Positions 62,601 through 64,000 of a DNA stretch of 64,000 nucleotides are shown piece after piece (position 1 is the stretch's first letter; every line of letters begins with the position of its first letter). The position numbers were made by a program, and so were the translations under genes. Origin of the DNA: Onthophagus taurus (taxonomy: Eukaryota; Arthropoda; Insecta; Coleoptera; Scarabaeidae). The stretch lies in contig NC_091972.1 of assembly GCF_036711975.1 (NCBI RefSeq), forward strand, positions 10,979,001 to 11,043,000, given 5' to 3'. The notes beneath the pieces were generated by a model. That model ran no database searches. It worked only from the letters and a program-made list of their open reading frames with translations, and was not told the origin of the DNA.

Positions 62601-63478
62601 TTCTGGAGATGACGATTTAATAACTCCAGTTTATGTTCCTTCAACTCGCCCCCCAGCCACAACAAAACCGGCTACAAAAAGTCCAGAATCAAATTGTGAC
62701 GATGAAGATTGCGGATTTGGTGGATCCGGATCAGGTGAACTTACAACCGAAGAAAATAAAGAAACTACTGCTTCTGAAAATTCAACACAACAAGGAAGCA
62801 GCACAAGCTTAGGTAATTAAAACATATAAGAAATTTTTTTTCAAATTGAAAGAAAATTTTCTTGTAGATACATCATCATCACTATCATCTTCATCTTCCT
62901 CTTCATCATCTCAAACCACCGGAAGTGACTCAACTTCAATAAGTACATATCCAACAGATGGACCATCGTCTCCAACGACAAACTTCCAGTCGTCGTCATC
63001 ATTGAATCCATCATCATCCGGGACGAGTTCTTCCTCCTCTTCATCAACCACTTCAACAACAGTAACCGAACCATCTGTAACAACACCGACAACTTACCGA
63101 ATTCCAGAACCTACCATAAGAACCATGCCTGAATACATTCCAAATACAAGACCAACAAAGAAACCCGAAAGAATTCATTCAGAAATGTCCGAAATCGTAG
63201 CTTTAATAATCGGAATAATAGCTGGCGCCCTTATAGCAGTTATCCTAATTATTTTAGTGATATTAAAATTTAAATCGAGGAGCGATAGGTCATATAAAGT
63301 CGACGATGGGAAAGGTTATCAACAAGGACCGAACGCTTCTTTATTAGGAGCCACAAGTAGCACAACTGTACAAACTCAATATCAAGTGAATGGAGCCCTT
63401 AGAAATGGTGCGGAGAAAAATGGTCAAATGCAAAAGAAGAAACGCGAAAGTAAAGATATTAAAGAGTGGTACGTTTAG
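23107..63478 (+). CDS. Nrx-1: Neurexin-1 (alpha-type), 1605 aa, 18 coding exons
   Basis: Presynaptic single-pass adhesion receptor that organises synapses by binding neuroligin-type partners through its LNS domains. Coding join: 23107-23697, 45353-45491, 50709-50852, 50919-51079, 51838-51864, 52691-52849, 55027-55179, 55293-55400, 55457-55649, 56003-56194, 56484-56872, 60614-60722, 60770-61573, 61628-61747, 61798-62148, 62199-62440, 62488-62812, 62868-63478. The frame stays open for 1606 codons including stop. Domains in order: signal peptide about 1-19, LNS1 20-190, EGF1 206-243, LNS2 244-415, LNS3 445-620, EGF2 628-668, LNS4 670-855, LNS5 870-1050, EGF3 1058-1096, LNS6 1097-1275, acidic then Ser/Thr-rich stalk, transmembrane 1512-1537, and a 68-residue tail ending EWYV, a PDZ ligand. 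Each EGF has six cysteines. The order is that of alpha-neurexin; Drosophila Nrx-1 is longer. Weak donors: exons 7, 13 and 16. Further micro-exons in the large introns cannot be excluded. Confidence 0.97.
24825..25790 (+). pseudogene. Mariner-type transposase pseudogene
   Basis: Plus-strand sequence about 25150-25450 reads [16 protein letters not shown].., [12 protein letters not shown] and [18 protein letters not shown], then [17 protein letters not shown] (25469 on) and [13 protein letters not shown], the order of an insect Tc1/mariner-superfamily DDE transposase. The first two catalytic Asp positions are present. Stops after LTNAF (about 25451), in VP*PP and FWF*GH, and frameshifts, make it dead. 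Its likely left end is ccaggtgattcatttaagtg near 24828; no matching right end was found, so it is truncated or decayed. Confidence 0.85.
26553..27819. mobile_element. Non-autonomous hAT element with 8-bp target duplication
   Basis: Bounded by the perfect 8-bp direct repeat gttgtaat at 26545-26552 and 27820-27827, the target length made by hAT transposases. Ends are imperfect inverted repeats: TAGTGTTGGAGCGGATA versus the complement of the right end, TAGTGATAGAACGGATA. Subterminal tatccgg motifs repeat near both ends. Minus-strand scraps with protein-like character ([20 protein letters not shown] at about 26850-26780) may be remains of hAT transposase. No intact gene; 1267 bp. Confidence 0.88.
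26849..27600. repeat. About 0.36-kb tandem repeat, slightly over two copies, inside the hAT element
   Basis: ttattaattaaagtatcctc occurs at about 26849, 27211 and 27571, i.e. with a spacing of 360-362 bp, and the intervening sequences match closely (gttttgaaaaatcac, cgaattttgcaa..ttcgccgatt, ttaaaaattcg). Each unit contains two diverged half-repeats of roughly 180 bp built on gttttgaaaa..aaaattcg. Confidence 0.8.
29230..29420 (+). pseudogene. LINE ORF C-terminal fragment (plus strand)
   Basis: Reads [20 protein letters not shown] followed by [17 protein letters not shown], resembling the extreme C-terminus of insect non-LTR retrotransposon ORF2 proteins (RVP..VL..NP.GRR.RGRPRKRW.D). Nothing of the catalytic domain is present. 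Confidence 0.55.
29590..30480 (-). pseudogene. Non-LTR retrotransposon fragment (reverse-transcriptase tail)
   Basis: On the minus strand, pieces in several frames read [27 protein letters not shown] and [18 protein letters not shown]. These correspond to the order YGAE.WTL, RYN.ELY and RLRWAGHV.RM of insect LINE reverse transcriptases. Frameshifts between segments show it is dead. Confidence 0.6.
34148..34760 (-). pseudogene. Non-LTR retrotransposon fragment (reverse-transcriptase C-terminal region)
   Basis: Minus-strand 34643-34260 is an open 127-codon stretch with [48 protein letters not shown] and WFDHIKT, clearly the post-catalytic part of a LINE reverse transcriptase. Upstream (about 34740-34640) [20 protein letters not shown] continues it in another frame, so there is a frameshift near 34640. 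It is the best preserved LINE relic in the window. Confidence 0.85.
37190..37710. promoter_or_regulatory. CpG-rich island inside neurexin intron 1; candidate regulatory region or alternative first exon
   Basis: A sharp GC/CpG-rich segment (cggaggcggccgcaacc, cgacgtcgtcgcg, cgcggcggcctag) in strongly AT-rich DNA, with frames open for 171 codons (plus, 37195-37710), 87 codons (plus) and 64 codons (minus). The predicted peptides are low-complexity and Arg-rich, without family features, so coding is doubtful. The contrast with the surroundings suggests a promoter, enhancer or non-coding exon. Confidence 0.35.
38625..38935. repeat. Diverged copies of the palindromic TAGTTCTAG family
   Basis: Contains cctagaactagaaacattcg, acattcgggtttatccgtac, ttaaggcggctaaacccga and several gttagttctag-type motifs, matching the monomer of the array at 48120-50285 but more diverged. 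It borders the other satellite directly. Confidence 0.8.
38930..41470. repeat. About 170-bp satellite array with trimeric higher-order repeat
   Basis: Roughly 15 monomers of about 170 bp built on ggattatgatttattgatgc, atttttta-tccataacgt, catcagttttagtac and tatcactagaaac. In the first two thirds three monomer types alternate (A-B-C): the B-type string gatttctcgatgcatta recurs at about 39111, 39622 and 40133, a constant 511-bp spacing. Beyond about 40.48 kb the monomers diverge and the order is lost. Confidence 0.92.
42940..43520 (-). pseudogene. Jockey-like reverse transcriptase fragment (catalytic palm region)
   Basis: Minus-strand 43500-43400 reads [20 protein letters not shown], the strongly conserved motif of non-LTR reverse transcriptases. 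It is followed by [13 protein letters not shown] and a stop where the FADD box should begin. Further minus-strand scraps to 42940 fit the same clade weakly. Dead. Confidence 0.65.
44340..44640 (-). pseudogene. Tc1-type transposase fragment with stop at the third catalytic position
   Basis: Minus-strand 44527-44390 reads [35 protein letters not shown], stop, HVWEFLG, the second and third catalytic blocks of Tc1 transposases. The second Asp is kept. The codon expected to be Glu in LNPIEH is TAG. No N-terminal DNA-binding region is seen. Confidence 0.8.
45353..45491 (+). CDS. Nrx-1: Neurexin coding exon 2: EGF1
   Basis: Residues 198-243. Six cysteines in EGF spacing (DAC, DPC, GIC, PIC, EC, FC). 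Acceptor gtttttag at 45352; donor GTACGA at 45492; phase 1. The following intron sits where vertebrate neurexins have splice site 1. Confidence 0.95.
46200..46237. repeat. Left-hand stub of the palindromic satellite
   Basis: gtgttagttctagttttagt followed by tgttatt matches the satellite monomer resumed at 48121. It shows that the transposon at 46238-48120 inserted into a satellite unit. Confidence 0.7.
46238..48120. mobile_element. DNA transposon with perfect 34-bp inverted repeats and a minus-strand gene
   Basis: 46238-46271 and 48087-48120 are perfect reverse complements (aatcgtttattacaaaaagg and on). The 8-mer ttgttatt lies just outside the repeat on both sides (one base away on the left, three Ts on the right), suggesting an 8-bp target duplication. 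Internal copies of a ggacttagg-ccctttt-type motif lie near 46437, 47950 and 48007. The element carries the broken gene at 46489-47845. Superfamily uncertain. Confidence 0.75.
46489..47845 (-). pseudogene. Broken transposon gene of a multicopy insect family ([13 protein letters not shown] protein)
   Basis: Order on minus strand: 47845-47632 ([17 protein letters not shown].., ending VGEYCR); then a possible intron of about 60 bp (donor gtaaatc, acceptor cctttaag near 47579); then [20 protein letters not shown].. to about 47240; a frameshift there; and 47247-46489 with [40 protein letters not shown] and [20 protein letters not shown]. Paired cysteines suggest a zinc site, and FDFMQN may hold a catalytic Asp of an RNase-H-like nuclease, but that is inference. 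I recall this protein type as abundant and repetitive in arthropod genomes, without an established function. The C-terminus is truncated compared with that impression. Confidence 0.7.
48121..50285. repeat. About 177-bp palindrome-centred satellite, trimeric higher-order repeat
   Basis: About 12 monomers, each with an inverted-repeat core: acattcgggtttagccg, a short centre (cacgtctcttaaga) and its complement, followed by TAGTTCTAG/TAGTGTTAG-rich sequence and tattgtatatttttatt. Cores start near 48190, 48366, 48541, 48718, 48896, 49073, 49251, 49427, 49604, 49781, 49960 and 50137. Three monomer variants (centre catgtctc, cacgtctc with gacagc, and cacatctctcaagg) repeat in order with a spacing near 531 bp. 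It lies in neurexin intron 2. Confidence 0.95.
50709..50852 (+). CDS. Nrx-1: Neurexin coding exon 3: LNS2 start
   Basis: Residues about 244-291, including [10 protein letters not shown] and [11 protein letters not shown]. Acceptor ttttgtag; donor GTAAAT at 50853. Confidence 0.95.
50919..51079 (+). CDS. Nrx-1: Neurexin coding exon 4: LNS2
   Basis: Residues about 292-345 ([40 protein letters not shown]). Donor GTATGT at 51080; phase 0, leading to the splice-site-2 micro-exon. Confidence 0.95.
51838..51864 (+). CDS. Nrx-1: Neurexin coding exon 5: 27-nt micro-exon at splice site 2
   Basis: Encodes ISAITSFCR between RRIQE and LSAVVDG. It has a strong acceptor (tttatttccag) and donor GTAAGA, is phase 0 on both sides, and lies alone in a 1.6-kb intron. 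Its length and position fit the alternatively used splice-site-2 insert in LNS2 of neurexins; both inclusion and skipping keep the frame. Confidence 0.85.
52691..52849 (+). CDS. Nrx-1: Neurexin coding exon 6: LNS2 end
   Basis: Residues 355-407 ([36 protein letters not shown]). Donor GTAAGA at 52850. Confidence 0.95.
53070..54170 (+). repeat. Pyrimidine-rich tract with many acceptor-like motifs in neurexin intron 6
   Basis: About 1.1 kb composed mainly of C and T on the coding strand, with dozens of loosely repeated units of the type cagtctctttc / tctttccagtttt. A degenerate simple repeat. Each unit looks like a polypyrimidine tract plus AG. Open frames here (53554-53739, 53941-54159) are Phe/Ser-rich artefacts of composition. 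Confidence 0.85.
55027..55179 (+). CDS. Nrx-1: Neurexin coding exon 7: LNS2-LNS3 junction
   Basis: Residues 408-458 ([32 protein letters not shown]). The donor is weak (GTTCGT at 55180); reading on gives VRISAAW and a stop, so the splice is needed to continue. Confidence 0.9.
55293..55400 (+). CDS. Nrx-1: Neurexin coding exon 8: LNS3 start
   Basis: Residues 459-494 ([19 protein letters not shown].. GLILFNGG). In frame only when joined to 55179. Donor GTAAGA at 55401. Confidence 0.93.
55457..55649 (+). CDS. Nrx-1: Neurexin coding exon 9: LNS3
   Basis: Residues about 495-558 ([44 protein letters not shown]). Donor GTGAGT at 55650; phase 1. Confidence 0.95.
56003..56194 (+). CDS. Nrx-1: Neurexin coding exon 10: LNS3 end
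   Basis: Residues about 559-622 ([27 protein letters not shown]). Donor GTAAGA at 56195; phase 1. Confidence 0.95.
56484..56872 (+). CDS. Nrx-1: Neurexin coding exon 11: EGF2 and LNS4 start
   Basis: Residues about 623-752. EGF2 has six cysteines (QC, QPC, GSC, FVC, DC, PTC). LNS4 follows ([27 protein letters not shown]). It ends in the charged stretch [14 protein letters not shown] at the splice-site-3 region, before a 3.7-kb intron. Donor GTAATT at 56873. Confidence 0.95.
58600..58910 (+). pseudogene. Non-LTR retrotransposon 3' ORF fragment (RNase H / zinc-knuckle-like tail)
   Basis: Plus-strand sequence reads [40 protein letters not shown] and [15 protein letters not shown] then stop. It matches the region after the RNase H domain in insect R1/I-type elements (LTGH..L..H......CR.C...DET..H.LC.C). 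5' truncated. Confidence 0.7.
59432..60079. mobile_element. 648-bp fold-back element with TA duplication
   Basis: Begins CAGGGTGTCCAAATTTCGAT at 59432 and ends with its complement at 60079; TA flanks both sides (59430-59431, 60080-60081). Arms of about 0.29 kb are near-perfect inverted repeats around a loop of about 60 bp (59.72-59.78 kb). Same terminal style as the 13218-14613 element but a different interior. Non-coding. Confidence 0.9.
60082..60215. mobile_element. Terminal fragment of the CAGGGTGG fold-back family
   Basis: caggtgtcccaaattcgttg.. to aacttcgaacaactatcg matches the outer left arm of the element at 13218, including catgtcatgatctcgttttt and gagaaactgctaatgccgaa. It abuts the right TA of the preceding element; the rest of the copy is missing. 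Confidence 0.8.
60614..60722 (+). CDS. Nrx-1: Neurexin coding exon 12: LNS4
   Basis: Residues about 753-788 ([32 protein letters not shown]). Donor GTAAGA; 47-bp intron follows. Confidence 0.93.
60770..61573 (+). CDS. Nrx-1: Neurexin coding exon 13: LNS4 end and LNS5
   Basis: Residues about 789-1056, the largest exon. It closes LNS4 ([26 protein letters not shown]) and encodes all of LNS5 ([51 protein letters not shown]). Donor (A|GTATTA at 61574) is weak; splicing here gives CESASQKCSQ, which fits EGF3 entry. Confidence 0.93.
61628..61747 (+). CDS. Nrx-1: Neurexin coding exon 14: EGF3
   Basis: Residues about 1057-1096, six cysteines (KC, VC, VC, TC, DC, TC) with [18 protein letters not shown]. 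Donor GTATAA at 61748; phase 1. Confidence 0.93.
61798..62148 (+). CDS. Nrx-1: Neurexin coding exon 15: LNS6, first part
   Basis: Residues about 1097-1213 ([55 protein letters not shown]). It ends exactly at the splice-site-4 position. The donor opens a 50-bp intron; read-through gives GIY and a stop. Confidence 0.94.
62199..62440 (+). CDS. Nrx-1: Neurexin coding exon 16: LNS6, second part
   Basis: Residues about 1214-1294 ([37 protein letters not shown]). Donor GTTAAA at 62441 is non-consensus at position +3; phase 0. Confidence 0.93.
62488..62812 (+). CDS. Nrx-1: Neurexin coding exon 17: acidic stalk with Ser-Gly sites
   Basis: Residues 1295-1402. Contains [27 protein letters not shown] and [15 protein letters not shown]: Ser-Gly dipeptides next to acidic clusters, the usual context for glycosaminoglycan attachment. 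Vertebrate neurexins carry heparan sulfate in this region. Four cysteines may form two disulfides. Donor GTAATT at 62813. Confidence 0.92.
62868..63478 (+). CDS. Nrx-1: Neurexin coding exon 18: Ser/Thr stalk, transmembrane helix, cytoplasmic tail
   Basis: Residues 1403-1605. Begins with long serine runs (probable O-glycosylated mucin-like stalk, also a TCA/TCT-type microsatellite), then threonine/proline-rich sequence. The transmembrane helix is [16 protein letters not shown].. (about 1512-1537), followed by stop-transfer KFKSRSDR and a tail ending KEWYV, a class II PDZ ligand for CASK/Mint-type partners. Stop TAG at 63476-63478. Confidence 0.97.
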
Positions 63479-64000
63479 AATTTGAATCGAACGGTTCGGT
63501 TTCTAATTTATTGTTATTGGATGACTGTGACTCCGAGCCATTAAAAAAAAAGTTCTTATTTTCGGGTTTAATTGTCCCGGTATTTAAACTAAAAAAGTGA
63601 TAAAAATACGTTTCGTGTTAATCTTCAGACTATTTCTCGAGGACGATTGATTCTCGACGTGAAAATATCCCCTTATTAATAGTATGCGTTTGAATGTACG
63701 ATTTAATTATTCCCTTTTATTGATTAGATTGCTCACAACAAGTTATATATTATAACACGTGTGTACAGAAGAATCTTCCGTACTCTTGTACTATTTACAA
63801 TAAAAAATTTATTATTAGTTGTGTAGGTTCGTATGGCTGGAATCTTTCGATGAGAAATTGATGTATATCGATAACTTGTAATATGCGTCACCTTTCCGCA
63901 ATCAAACATGCACTTAACGTTTGATATCATCTTCTAACACGGCGATGTGATGGAGATAAAATAACATGATTTAACAAAGTTAACAGCAAAACAAACGGAT
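63479..64000 (+). terminator. Neurexin 3' UTR with polyadenylation signal
   Basis: 522 bp after the stop codon up to the window edge. AATAAA at 63799-63804 is the first good polyadenylation signal; whether it is used cannot be seen. No other gene begins before 64000. Confidence 0.5.

Noticed and set aside
62841..63092. 83-codon minus-strand frame rich in Met and Lys
   Set aside because: Antisense shadow of the neurexin serine-rich stalk.

Overview
AT-rich eukaryotic DNA with short GT-AG introns, large repeat-filled introns and insect-type gene content. A beetle or related insect is the best guess, because the first 9.5 kb hold a tandem cluster of luciferase-like acyl-CoA synthetase genes; the species cannot be told from the sequence alone. 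All intron/exon models here were built by eye from reading frame, splice signals and family conservation.

Layout. (1) 1-9473, minus strand: three head-to-tail paralogues of the firefly luciferase / 4-coumarate:CoA ligase-like adenylating enzymes. The copy at 1-959 runs off the window; the copies at 2485-4311 (538 aa) and 4841-9473 (540 aa) are complete and both end in the peroxisomal signal SKL. (2) 9474-10212: a short divergent intergenic region. (3) 10213-11292, plus strand: a four-exon BPNT1 gene (3'(2'),5'-bisphosphate nucleotidase, 307 aa). (4) 11.3-22.9 kb: no intact gene; dead mariner-like and Jockey-like elements, a 1.4-kb fold-back element, and probably the unseen first exon(s) of neurexin. 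(5) 23107-63478, plus strand: the coding part of one neurexin-1 orthologue in 18 exons (1605 aa; LNS1-EGF1-LNS2-LNS3-EGF2-LNS4-LNS5-EGF3-LNS6-stalk-TM-tail ending EWYV). Its first coding intron is 21.7 kb.

The neurexin introns hold most of the unusual content: a non-autonomous hAT element with a perfect 8-bp target duplication and an internal 0.36-kb tandem repeat; a 3.2-kb element with pogo/Tigger-like termini enclosing a satellite with a three-monomer higher-order repeat; a second, palindrome-centred satellite, also trimeric, interrupted by a DNA transposon with 34-bp perfect inverted repeats and a broken gene of a multicopy insect family; two fold-back elements with TA duplications; fragments of LINE, Tc1 and mariner elements; and a 1.1-kb pyrimidine-rich tract full of splice-acceptor-like motifs.

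Functionally, the synthetase cluster points to peroxisomal activation of fatty or aromatic acids to acyl-AMP/CoA, BPNT1 removes the PAP by-product of sulfation, and neurexin is a presynaptic adhesion receptor. Nothing suggests these three act together; they are simply neighbours.
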